Source: UBA3792 sp946185305 (GTDB lineage: Bacteria > Bacillota > Clostridia > Christensenellales > CAG-138). From it: a DNA stretch of 10,099 nucleotides. Shown piece by piece: positions 1 to 7,066 of this stretch. Both the position numbers and the translations under genes were made by a program. The notes beneath the pieces were generated by a model that was given only the letters and a program-made list of their open reading frames with translations, had not been told where the DNA came from and did not search any database. The stretch is taken from contig CAMHJE010000085.1 of assembly GCA_946185305.1 (NCBI GenBank), positions 1-10,099 on the forward strand, read 5' to 3'. The first letter of the stretch is position 1. Every line of letters begins with the position of its first letter.

Positions 1-624
1 GTTCGACGCTACGAATTGTCCAAGGAAACGGTTGATGTGCTGAATTATCGGTACCATGACCTGAAAAAACGGATGGCGCTGCTTACGCAGGACACGGCGG
101 CAGGCGAACAGATACGCCGCGCATTGGACGATTACGATGACAGTTTTCGTACCGGAAACGAAGCGATGGATGTTGTTCTGACCGAAAAGAGCATTCTGTG
201 CCGACAGAACGGAATCACTATGACTGCGATGGCGGATGGAAACTGCTTTGCTTCCCTTGGTCAGGTCGATCTCTATTCGATCCTCGGCAATCTGATCGAG
301 AACGCAATTGAGTATCTAAAATCGGTGCCCGATCCCGATAAGCGCGTGATCGCGCTGTCTATCCGGCAGGAGGGCGAAATGGATGTGATCCACACGGAGA
401 ATTATCTCGATAAGACGCCGAAGCAGTTCGACGATCTGCCGCTCACCACGAAGCCCGATGCCGAGGATCACGGCTTTGGTCTTAAGAGTGTACGCTATAC
501 GCTGAAAAAAAACGGCGGCATACTGCGGATCACGACCGATGATCATCTGTTCTCTGCCACGGCCGCGATGCCAAGAAATGAATCATCGCATAAAAAAGAA
601 AAAGCATCGGGTTCTTGTAATTGA
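1..624 (+). CDS. AgrC-like sensor histidine kinase, C-terminal part (5' end outside window)
   Basis: The reading frame is open from base 1, so the gene starts upstream and only about 207 C-terminal residues are seen; the TTG at 16 is unlikely to be the true start. The segment holds the dimerisation/phosphoacceptor and GHKL ATPase regions of a peptide-sensing (HPK10, AgrC/ComD-like) kinase. Visible motifs are an H-box YHDLKK with the phosphoacceptor His at bases 55-57, an N-box NLIENAIEYL (bases 289-318), and a G-box HGFGLKSVRYT (469-501). The membrane sensor domain would lie to the left. It is clearly paralogous to the kinase at 1666-2937, with the same motif spacing and shared stretches such as DLPLTTK versus GLPLTSK. 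The C-terminus is a short Lys/Ser-rich tail. The cognate regulator could be the LytTR protein at 959 or one outside the window. Family assignment is secure; the ligand is unknown. Confidence 0.9.
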   Translation, partial: VRRYELSKETVDVLNYRYHDLKKRMALLTQDTAAGEQIRRALDDYDDSFRTGNEAMDVVLTEKSILCRQNGITMTAMADGNCFASLGQVDLYSILGNLIENAIEYLKSVPDPDKRVIALSIRQEGEMDVIHTENYLDKTPKQFDDLPLTTKPDAEDHGFGLKSVRYTLKKNGGILRITTDDHLFSATAAMPRNESSHKKEKASGSCN

Positions 625-896
625 TCCCATGCTGCGCTGCCGTCCGGCGAAGCGCGTGGAGGAGACGAATTCGTAAAGAAAAGGATAGCCATCACAAATC
701 CGATGCCGGTACATCCATACAAGTTAAGAAGCGAGACGAAACCATCGGAGAAATTCGACGGCTTCTTTTATTGCCTTATAATGCAGGATATGTCGGGTTG
801 CCCCTCCAATTGGGTTGACTCAGCTTGGATCACTTTCTGTTGAGAAGTTAGATAATAAAACAAACAAGTTCTTGATGGAAGTGTTGGTATGATTAC
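625..896. other. Intergenic stretch with no supported gene
   Basis: No gene with a ribosome binding site is visible here. The frame of the upstream kinase stays open after its stop, from 625 to 840, without a good start; an ATG at 703 would give 46 residues but has no Shine-Dalgarno sequence. A weak imperfect hairpin (AAGAAGC at 726-732 with GCTTCTT at 761-767, followed by TTTATT) could terminate the upstream kinase transcript. No AgrD-like peptide precursor is recognisable. Confidence 0.4.
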
Positions 897-925
897 TTGC
901 GGATAAGGGAAATTCGGTATATACT
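897..925 (+). promoter_or_regulatory. Sigma-A-type promoter of the LytTR regulator-kinase operon
   Basis: TTGCGG at 897-902 and TATACT at 920-925 are separated by exactly 17 bases, a good fit to the housekeeping -35/-10 pattern. The -10 lies 33 bases before the ATG at 959. A strong Shine-Dalgarno GGGGAGG (947-952 region) lies 6 bases before that start. The promoter suggests the regulator-kinase pair is transcribed independently of the kinase upstream. No GACCACCT repeat is present here. Confidence 0.6.
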
Positions 926-958
926 GTAAAATAAAGATGAAAAACGGGGAGGCGTGCC

Positions 959-1669
959 ATGCTTCGACTGGCAGTAGTGGAGGATGACGACCGGCAGGCG
1001 CAGGTATTGACAGAGTATGCTGCGCGATACGGCAAAGAGCGGCAGATCGAAGTGGTTTGCGATCGGTTTCAAAACGGACTGCTGTTTCTGGAAGCGTATC
1101 GCGGCAATTATGACGCCATATTGCTCGATATTGCCATGCCGCTGATGGACGGCATGGAATGTGCTAAGCGGCTCCGTACATTGGATGAGCAGGTGCCGAT
1201 CATATTCATCACAAGCATGGCGCAGTATGCGATCAAGGGCTATGAAGTGGAAGCGATGGCATTTATGATCAAGCCGGTTTCATATGGGGAGTTCGGCATG
1301 AAGATGGATCGGATCGTGCGGCGGCTGCATACGCGGCAGGCGGCGACGTACGCGATCCCGCAAAAAGACGGTACGAAGGTCGTGGATGTGAGCGATATCT
1401 ATTATGTCGAGGTTTTGAGCCACAACCTGATTTTCCACACGCGCACCGGCGTTTTCGAGACATACGGCAAGCTCGGCGCGCTGGAGGAGGACGCGCGCTT
1501 TTCCGGCTTTATTAAGCCGAGTCCGAGCCATCTTGTCAACTGTTCGCACATTGCCAACATCGGAAAGGACACGCTCGAGGTCGGCGGAGATACGGTGCCT
1601 CTGTCGCGCAGACGGCGAAAGGAGTGCCTCGAAAAGCTTGCGCGGGTCATCGGAGGGCGGCTGTCATGA
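959..1669 (+). CDS. LytTR-family response regulator (AgrA-like)
   Basis: The 236-residue protein is full length for the AgrA/LytR class. Residues 1-120 form a receiver domain: acidic pocket E8/D9/D10, phosphoacceptor Asp57 (ILLDIAMPLMDG), switch residue T85 (IIFITS), and K105-P106. Residues about 130-233 form a LytTR DNA-binding domain, shown by KDGTKVVDVSDIYYVEV and the late HLVNCSHIANI and PLSRRRRKECLEKL segments. LytTR proteins bind tandem direct repeats about two helical turns apart, normally as a phosphorylated dimer, and usually activate transcription. The start at 959 has the Shine-Dalgarno GGGGAGG. The last codons overlap the next kinase gene (ATGA at 1666-1669), so the two are translationally coupled and form a two-component pair. 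A likely target is the GACCACCT repeat pair at 2989-3017; this is inferred from geometry only. Confidence 0.95.
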   Translation: MLRLAVVEDDDRQAQVLTEYAARYGKERQIEVVCDRFQNGLLFLEAYRGNYDAILLDIAMPLMDGMECAKRLRTLDEQVPIIFITSMAQYAIKGYEVEAMAFMIKPVSYGEFGMKMDRIVRRLHTRQAATYAIPQKDGTKVVDVSDIYYVEVLSHNLIFHTRTGVFETYGKLGALEEDARFSGFIKPSPSHLVNCSHIANIGKDTLEVGGDTVPLSRRRRKECLEKLARVIGGRLS

Positions 1670-2937
1670 CGCTTTGGTTTGTCAATGAGTTTCATCTTCA
1701 GATCCTTGCGCTGGAGCTGCTGCTGTGCCGGAATATGCCGCGTCGGAACGGTTTTTGGCTGCGGCTGCTGCCGCTTTGCGCCGTGTACCTTGTGCTGCCT
1801 CTTTTGGTTCCCGGAGGGTTTGGCACGTCGTTTCTGCAAATCAGCAACGGCTTTTCTTTCAGCTTTCCGATCATGATCGTGCTGTCTGCGCTGATCCTGT
1901 GGGCATGCTTCGAAATATCCCCAAAGCAGCTCGTATTCTGCTGCTGCGTTGCGCATACGCTGCAGCACATGATTCATTGCTTCAGCCGCGTGATCTGGTT
2001 TTTGCTGCCGATCGGCGACATTGCTTCGCAAATCGTGGAGATTGTGTTGATGCTGGCGGGGGTCGGCCTGTTATACTGGTTCCTGAAAAAGAACAACCGT
2101 ACATTCGGCATTGAATCCGTCGAATTGAAGAACGCACAGTTGATTCTGTTTGCGGTCGTCTCCTCGATCACGGTGTATTTCGTGAGCGTTTTGTCGAACT
2201 GGAACGAAGGAAACAATGTCGGCGAACAGTTCTTTGACTTTTTTTCCTGCGCATTGCTGCTTGTGATTTTGCTCGATCTGTTTCGATTCCGAAAAGCGGA
2301 GCAGGAGCAGACGTTTTTGAACCAATTGCTGAAGCAGGAGCAGGAACAGCATGAGATGAGCCGCGCTACGGTCGAGGTCATCAACCGCAAATGCCACGAT
2401 CTGAAGCATCAGATCTCCGCGCTGCGGCACCAATCCGAAGCGGATCAGGAGAAAAGCATTGCCGAATTGGAACACGCGATTTTGCTGTACGACAACCTTG
2501 CCAAGACCGGCAACAACGATCTCGATATCGTCCTCGCCGAGAAGACGTTTCTTGCCGAAAAACATGGCGTCAAACTCCAGTGTATCGTGGACGGTGAACG
2601 GTTTTCGTTCATGCGTACCGAGGATATCTGCTCCTTGTTCGGCAACGCGATCGACAACGCGATCGAGGCTGCGACGAAGGAGCCGGCTGCCGAGAAGCGT
2701 ATCGTCATGCTGCGCACTTCGATGAAAGGGAATATGCTCTCTCTGCATGTGGAAAACCCTTGCTCCCAAAAGCCACAGTTTGCGGACGGGCTCCCGCTGA
2801 CCTCCAAGGGCGATACCGATTACCACGGATTCGGAATGCGTTCCATGCGGTACGTCGCGGAAAAATACGGCGGCGTGCTGACCGCGGCGTGGGAAGACGG
2901 ATTTTTCTCGCTCGACGTACTATTCTTGCAAAACTGA
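1666..2937 (+). CDS. AgrC-like GHKL sensor histidine kinase
   Basis: The start chosen is ATG 1666, which overlaps the regulator's stop and has GGAGG at 1652-1656; a GTG at 1624 would add 14 residues inside the upstream gene and is less likely. The 423-residue protein has six or seven hydrophobic segments (roughly residues 3-21, 31-49, 65-83, 88-114, 121-140, 158-177, 190-206) forming a polytopic sensor. A Gln/Glu-rich coiled linker follows, then the catalytic half: H-box RKCHDLKHQI with His244, N-box NAIDNAIEA with N327 and N331, and G-box YHGFGMRSMRYVAEKYGG with G388 and G390. This is the HPK10 layout of AgrC, ComD and VirS. These kinases typically sense peptides, but no agrB/agrD homologue is nearby, so the ligand is unknown. 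It should phosphorylate Asp57 of the coupled LytTR regulator. It is a paralogue of the partial kinase at 1-624. Confidence 0.94.
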   Translation: MTLWFVNEFHLQILALELLLCRNMPRRNGFWLRLLPLCAVYLVLPLLVPGGFGTSFLQISNGFSFSFPIMIVLSALILWACFEISPKQLVFCCCVAHTLQHMIHCFSRVIWFLLPIGDIASQIVEIVLMLAGVGLLYWFLKKNNRTFGIESVELKNAQLILFAVVSSITVYFVSVLSNWNEGNNVGEQFFDFFSCALLLVILLDLFRFRKAEQEQTFLNQLLKQEQEQHEMSRATVEVINRKCHDLKHQISALRHQSEADQEKSIAELEHAILLYDNLAKTGNNDLDIVLAEKTFLAEKHGVKLQCIVDGERFSFMRTEDICSLFGNAIDNAIEAATKEPAAEKRIVMLRTSMKGNMLSLHVENPCSQKPQFADGLPLTSKGDTDYHGFGMRSMRYVAEKYGGVLTAAWEDGFFSLDVLFLQN

Positions 2938-2952
2938 AAACAAGTCTTACAC

Positions 2953-2988
2953 GCGCCTGTACCCCTTCGGGATACGGGCGCTTTTTTT
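2953..2988 (+). terminator. Rho-independent terminator of the regulator-kinase operon
   Basis: GCGCCTGTA-CCC (2953-2964) pairs with GGGATACGGGCGC (2969-2981) around a CTTC loop, with one G-T pair and one bulged A. Seven T residues follow (2982-2988). It begins 15 bases after the kinase stop codon and ends directly against the GACCACCT repeats of the next transcription unit. Confidence 0.9.
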
Positions 2989-3017
2989 GACCACCTGCGA
3001 AGCAAAAACGACCACCT
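2989..3017 (+). promoter_or_regulatory. Candidate LytTR operator: GACCACCT tandem direct repeats, 21-base pitch
   Basis: Two perfect 8-base copies of GACCACCT occur at 2989-2996 and 3010-3017, 21 bases start to start with a 13-base spacer. Both are followed by a GCGAA motif, with a two-base offset. LytTR-family regulators bind direct repeats of about 9 bases spaced about 12 bases apart, the same two-turn geometry. The right copy ends 12 bases before the -35 at 3030, a plausible activator position. The repeat sequence itself does not obviously match the AgrA consensus, so binding by the 959-1669 regulator is inference. Confidence 0.55.
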
Positions 3018-3029
3018 ATGCGAAAGAAA

Positions 3030-3058
3030 TTGCAATCATGTAAAAAAATCGTTACATT
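3030..3058 (+). promoter_or_regulatory. Promoter of the GH3 / small membrane protein operon
   Basis: TTGCAA (3030-3035) and TACATT (3053-3058) are 17 bases apart. Each element matches the consensus at four of six positions, so the promoter is moderate and could depend on an activator bound to the adjacent direct repeats. Transcription from here gives a leader of about 160 bases, which contains a small hairpin (ACGGC at 3081-3085 with GCCGT at 3092-3096). Confidence 0.5.
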
Positions 3059-3227
3059 CAAGCTGCAACCCAAAATGCAAACGGCTTTGCTGCCGTGAAG
3101 CGAACACTTTATGACTGGGCGAAGGAATTGAATACCATTTCTGCTTTTACGGAAGGAGGGAGTAACTGTCAGTACATTCTTAACTGCTTTTCCACTGATC
3201 CAAAAATGATATAAAAGGAGAAAAAGA

Positions 3228-6200
3228 ATGAAATCAAAAAAGCTTTGGACTATATTGTCTTCCGTACTTGGTGTATTGTTAGCCGTTCTTTTTGTCGGCT
3301 CCAATTATGCTTTTGAAAATGCAGGTCATATCAATTCATACTTGGGCACCAGCGAAATCATTGTTGAGAAGTCGGATGCAGACGCGAGCGTAGATACCGA
3401 ATACTATAAATCGGATTACGGCGCGCTTTCTGCGGAAAACCTTAAGAAATTGCGTGCCGACGCTTACGAGCAGGTAGTAAATGAGGCACGCGAAGGCACG
3501 GTACTGTTATGGAATAATGACAACGCCCTGCCGCTTGCGTCAAGTGAACGCAAAGTGACTCCTTTCGGTTACGCTGCGGCGCATATCGTTTATAAAGGAA
3601 GCGGCGCGGGCAATGACCCTGTCGAGGAAGAAGCGACCCTCGATCTGAAGGAAGCGCTGGAAGGTGAAAATTTCCAGGTCAACGAGGTCGTATGGAACAT
3701 GCTTTCGTCGCAGAGCATTAAAGCGACGAACCCCGGCAATAACCTCAGGGATTCGGCTGATGAACCCGTCATGGCGGAAATTGAGGCAGATCTTTACGAT
3801 CAGACCAGTTGGGAAAACGACTATAACGACGTTGCAATCATCGTACTGTCCCGCTATTACGGCGAAGGCGGCGACATGTGCCTCAGCCTTACGGAAGAAG
3901 ATGGCCGCCATCAGCTTCAGCTTACAAAGAAAGAACGCGATATGCTTCAAATTGTTAAGGACGCGAAGCAGGCCGGTAAGTTTAAGAAAGTAATCGTACT
4001 GATCAATTTCGTATGGCAGCTCGAACTCGAAGAGCTGAAAACGTATGACGTAGACGCTGCTTTATTGATCGGAACTCCCGGTACAACGGGGCTTAAAGGT
4101 GTTGCGGAAATTCTGACCGGCAAAACAAATCCCTCGGGTAGACTTGTTGATACCTATGCAACAAGCGCATTATCCGCTCCGGCAATGGCAAACGCGGTAC
4201 GCAATACGCCCGATTGGGAAAATGCGGACGAGGTTCTTGCCCAGCTTGATCTGGAAAATGTGAATAACGGCGGACGGAACAAAAACCTGGTTCAGGCCAA
4301 GAAGGTTCTGGTTCAGCAGGAAAACATTTACATCGGCTACAAGTATTACGAGACACGTTACGAGGACGCGATTCTCAACCGTTTCAATGCAAAAGGACCT
4401 AACGGGATCTTTGCTTCCAAAGGAAACGAATGGAACTATGCAGATGAAATCTCCTATCCTTTCGGTCACGGATTAACTTATACGACATTCTCGCAGGAAA
4501 TAACGGACGTTAAGTACGATAAAGACAGAGATATGTATACCGTCTCCGTTAAGGTGACCAATACGGGCGACACGGCAGGTAAGTATTCTGTGCTTGTATT
4601 TGCGCAAACTCCTTACGGTGAGTATGAGCAGGAGAATAAAGTCGAAAAGGCAGCTGTTAACCTGGTAGGCTTCGGCAAGACGAAAACGGCGCTTGCCCCC
4701 GGTGCGAGCGAAACCGTTATGGTGGAAGTCGCCCGCTATTTGCTTGCTTCTTACGACGCAAACAATGCGAAGGGCTATATCATCAGCGAAGGCACGAATT
4801 ATTTTGCCGTCGGTAACGATGCGCACGACGCGCTCAACAATATCCTTGCTGCTAAACACGCAAGCGGGATGTATGACCACGAAGGGAATCCCGTCGCAGG
4901 GAACGTGAAGTGCGTTTATGAGTTCAACAGCGACTTTGACAGCGCTTCCTACTTGTCTTCGCAGAACACAGGCATTCGTGTCACCAACGCGTTTGAAGAC
5001 AACGATATCAACTATTGGATGGATGACGCGCATAAGATCACATATCTGACCAGAAGCGACTGGAACGGAACTTTCCCCACCCAGCCCGCCAAGGTTGCTG
5101 CGTCCCAGAAGATGATAGACGACCTGAATTCGTTCTATCCCGACAAGAATTCCATCTATGAAACCTATTATAAACCGGAATCCGGTCCTGACGTCAACAG
5201 CTTCAACCAGGGCAAATCGATTGGCTTGAATTTTGTTGCAACGCGTGATTTTGCGGATTATGACGATCCTATGTGGGATAAGTTTGTCGACCAGCTTACA
5301 ATCGATGAAATGACCACGCTCTTTAAAGATCAAAACGGCGGTACGGGTGTGGAGTCGATTGCTATTCCGGACTCGCACGTAACGGATGGATGTATCGATC
5401 CGAACGGCACCTATAAAACAGAGTATACCGACGGAAAAGAGATACAGACCACCTGCTATACGTCGCAAGCAATTCTTGCAGGTACTTTCAACAGGGAATT
5501 GATCGCAAACCGTGGCAGACTGATCGGCGAAGAAAAGCTTTATTCCGGTCAGGTAGATAACTGGGGATTGGGACTTAACCTTCACAGAACGCCCTTCAGC
5601 GGAAGAAACTGGGAGTATGTTTCCGAAGACCCCAACACAACGTCATTGGTGGGATACCTTTTGACCGGTCCCATGCAGGCGCGCGGATTGATCGCAAGTC
5701 CTAAACACTTCTGCGGCAACGACCAGGAAATGAGCCGTATCGGCGTTTCGACTTTCTATACTGAACAGTCGCTCCGTGAAGGTTCCTTAAGAGGCTTTGA
5801 AGGCAGCCTCAGATTCGGCGGCGCGCTCGGAACGATGTGCTCGATGTCCCGTCAGGGTCTTCTCTATACCTGTTCGGAAAGAGCGCTGCTTACGCAAGTT
5901 CTGCGTAATGAGTGGGGCTTTAAAGGCAGAGTTATCTCAGACGCTTCCGCTATCTTCGTATACATGCAGGAATACACCGCGCAGTTGGCAGCCGGCACAG
6001 ATCAGTTCTGCTTTGCACCTGCCGGCGATAACGGCGGATTTACCCGCCCCGGAGAGCAGGTCACAGCCTATATTGAAGCCGGAGACGGAAATATGCTTCA
6101 GCTTTTGCGTGAGGCTACAAAGCACTCCGTTTACGCACTTGCGCACAGCAGCCTTACCAACGGGATAGGTGCAAGCAGCAAGGTCATTAACGTAACGCCC

Positions 6201-6323
6201 TGGTGGGAAGCTGCCATTTACACGGTAGACACGGTCGTCGCGGTACTTGCAGCCGGTTCTGTGATTATGCTTACGCTCAGTAAATTCGTATTTAACAAAA
6301 AAGAACAACCGGAGGAGGCATAA
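3228..6323 (+). CDS. Membrane-anchored GH3 glycoside hydrolase with reversed (C-FnIII-N) domain order
   Basis: The 1031-residue protein starts at ATG 3228 with AAAAGGAG 7 bases upstream. An N-terminal hydrophobic segment (residues about 6-29) is followed by the alpha/beta GH3 C-terminal domain first (about 75-320), with RYYGEGGDMCLSL, where E213 is a candidate acid/base, and NPSGRL. Next is a fibronectin III-like domain (about 415-505) beginning at YPFGHGLTYTTF, then a linker, then the TIM-barrel catalytic domain (about 685-980). The barrel carries VTDG (D720), FNRELIANRGRLIGEEKLYSG, LHRTPFSGRNWEYVSEDP, PKHFCGNDQE, and the presumed nucleophile D905 in GRVISDAS. A second membrane segment (about 993-1022) and a charged tail end the protein. 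GH3 enzymes are retaining beta-glycosidases; reversed order is known from Ruminococcus and Butyrivibrio beta-glucosidases. Oddities are SDA where SDW is usual, and TDGC where TDGP is usual, so substrate and even activity are uncertain. Both membrane segments suggest a cell-surface enzyme. It is coupled to the next gene. Confidence 0.92.
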   Translation: MKSKKLWTILSSVLGVLLAVLFVGSNYAFENAGHINSYLGTSEIIVEKSDADASVDTEYYKSDYGALSAENLKKLRADAYEQVVNEAREGTVLLWNNDNALPLASSERKVTPFGYAAAHIVYKGSGAGNDPVEEEATLDLKEALEGENFQVNEVVWNMLSSQSIKATNPGNNLRDSADEPVMAEIEADLYDQTSWENDYNDVAIIVLSRYYGEGGDMCLSLTEEDGRHQLQLTKKERDMLQIVKDAKQAGKFKKVIVLINFVWQLELEELKTYDVDAALLIGTPGTTGLKGVAEILTGKTNPSGRLVDTYATSALSAPAMANAVRNTPDWENADEVLAQLDLENVNNGGRNKNLVQAKKVLVQQENIYIGYKYYETRYEDAILNRFNAKGPNGIFASKGNEWNYADEISYPFGHGLTYTTFSQEITDVKYDKDRDMYTVSVKVTNTGDTAGKYSVLVFAQTPYGEYEQENKVEKAAVNLVGFGKTKTALAPGASETVMVEVARYLLASYDANNAKGYIISEGTNYFAVGNDAHDALNNILAAKHASGMYDHEGNPVAGNVKCVYEFNSDFDSASYLSSQNTGIRVTNAFEDNDINYWMDDAHKITYLTRSDWNGTFPTQPAKVAASQKMIDDLNSFYPDKNSIYETYYKPESGPDVNSFNQGKSIGLNFVATRDFADYDDPMWDKFVDQLTIDEMTTLFKDQNGGTGVESIAIPDSHVTDGCIDPNGTYKTEYTDGKEIQTTCYTSQAILAGTFNRELIANRGRLIGEEKLYSGQVDNWGLGLNLHRTPFSGRNWEYVSEDPNTTSLVGYLLTGPMQARGLIASPKHFCGNDQEMSRIGVSTFYTEQSLREGSLRGFEGSLRFGGALGTMCSMSRQGLLYTCSERALLTQVLRNEWGFKGRVISDASAIFVYMQEYTAQLAAGTDQFCFAPAGDNGGFTRPGEQVTAYIEAGDGNMLQLLREATKHSVYALAHSSLTNGIGASSKVINVTPWWEAAIYTVDTVVAVLAAGSVIMLTLSKFVFNKKEQPEEA

Positions 6324-6324
6324 A

Positions 6325-6729
6325 ATGTTAGAAAATCTGAAAAAGAAATCCATCGGCAGTTATGTCAGTTTAATAGCGGCGATACTTGCTGTTGTTATGT
6401 CGATCGTGTACAGTACTTACGCCGGCACTTATGCGCTTTTTAACACGGGCGTATTGCTGTGCCTCCTGGCGGTATGCGCATTGAACGTTGTGCTGTTTGT
6501 CTTTGAAACCCCGTTTGATGAGTATTTAAAAGTTGCAGCAGCTGTTTTAGCGGCTTTGGCAACTGCACTGTTTATCGTTGCGTTTGCAGGCGATATCAGC
6601 GACTACATTAATGGCGTGAGCTTTCTCGGCAGAGGCGCGAAGCTGCCGCACATAATCACGATCGCGGTGTTTATGGTTATTTTGATCGGATTGCAGATTG
6701 TTTCAAGCTGCGTCCATGAAAAGAAGTAA
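6325..6729 (+). CDS. Small four-segment integral membrane protein, GH3 partner of unknown function
   Basis: The 134-residue protein has hydrophobic segments at about residues 12-32, 38-60, 66-91 and 108-128, with a Lys-rich N-terminus (LENLKKKS) and a basic C-terminus (HEKK). No catalytic motif or known family is recognised. The ATG lies one base after the GH3 stop codon, and GGAGGAGG (6311-6318) inside the end of the GH3 gene is its ribosome binding site, so translation is very likely coupled. A role in membrane insertion, stability or partnership of the doubly anchored hydrolase is plausible from context alone. A strong hairpin follows 21 bases after the stop. Confidence 0.85.
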   Translation: MLENLKKKSIGSYVSLIAAILAVVMSIVYSTYAGTYALFNTGVLLCLLAVCALNVVLFVFETPFDEYLKVAAAVLAALATALFIVAFAGDISDYINGVSFLGRGAKLPHIITIAVFMVILIGLQIVSSCVHEKK

Positions 6730-6750
6730 CATTCATATTACCGGCAAAGA

Positions 6751-6785
6751 TGCAGGCGGAGCGATTGCTCCGCCTGTATTAGTCT
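6751..6785 (+). terminator. Terminator hairpin after the GH3 operon
   Basis: CAGGCGGAGC (6753-6762) and GCTCCGCCTG (6767-6776) form a perfect 10-base-pair stem with a GATT loop, extended by weaker pairs. The following TATTAGTCTT is only moderately T-rich, so it may be an imperfect intrinsic terminator. It marks the boundary between the GH3 operon and the decayed mobile region. Confidence 0.75.
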
Positions 6786-6820
6786 TATCTGCCACCAGTT
6801 TTTGTTATGGGAACTGATGA

Positions 6821-7066
6821 TCACATCAGCGTGTACGAAACCGAAGGCACCAGCAAGAACCGGACGCAGCGCATCTGTATGCCGATGCGATTGAGCAGAT
6901 CGTAACATATGGGCTGAAACGTCTTGCCGCCCTGCACAAGACTCATCAGTACCGAACCGTTGTAAGAGTAGTTCGTCGTGGTTCCGCTGACAGTCCTCGG
7001 CGTCCGCAGCCCGTTTTCGTCGTACGTATAGGTCGTTGTACAGACGCCGGTAAGTTGCTTATTATA
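6821..7066 (-). pseudogene. RHS/YD-repeat protein remnant
   Basis: Read on the minus strand, an open stretch of about 80 codons with no start contains the YD-repeat hallmark TYTYDENGLRTPRTVSGTTT followed by NYSYNGSVLMSLVQGGKTF. This is typical of RHS-repeat wall-associated or polymorphic toxin proteins in Clostridia. After about residue 50 the sequence loses RHS character (PICYDLLNRIG onward) and ends at a TGA at 6821-6823. RHS proteins are normally over a thousand residues long, so this is a small internal fragment. Its 5' side abuts the truncated recombinase at about 7050-7069, indicating a deletion or rearrangement junction. Confidence 0.7.

Noticed and set aside
719..728. ACAAGTTAAG resembling the AgrA box
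   Set aside because: Only one copy is present; no partner repeat occurs about 21 bases away on either side, as LytTR sites need.
754..782. TATAAT at 777-782 as a promoter upstream of the regulator
   Set aside because: The sequence at the -35 position (TTCGAC) matches the consensus poorly, and the 897-925 promoter is better placed.
5446..5456. Third GACCACCT-like occurrence
   Set aside because: It is a single copy inside the GH3 coding sequence with no tandem partner; coincidence.
4473..5585. 370-codon minus-strand ORF inside the GH3 gene
   Set aside because: It is antisense to a gene with continuous recognisable GH3 domains; it has no recognisable family of its own and arises from codon bias.
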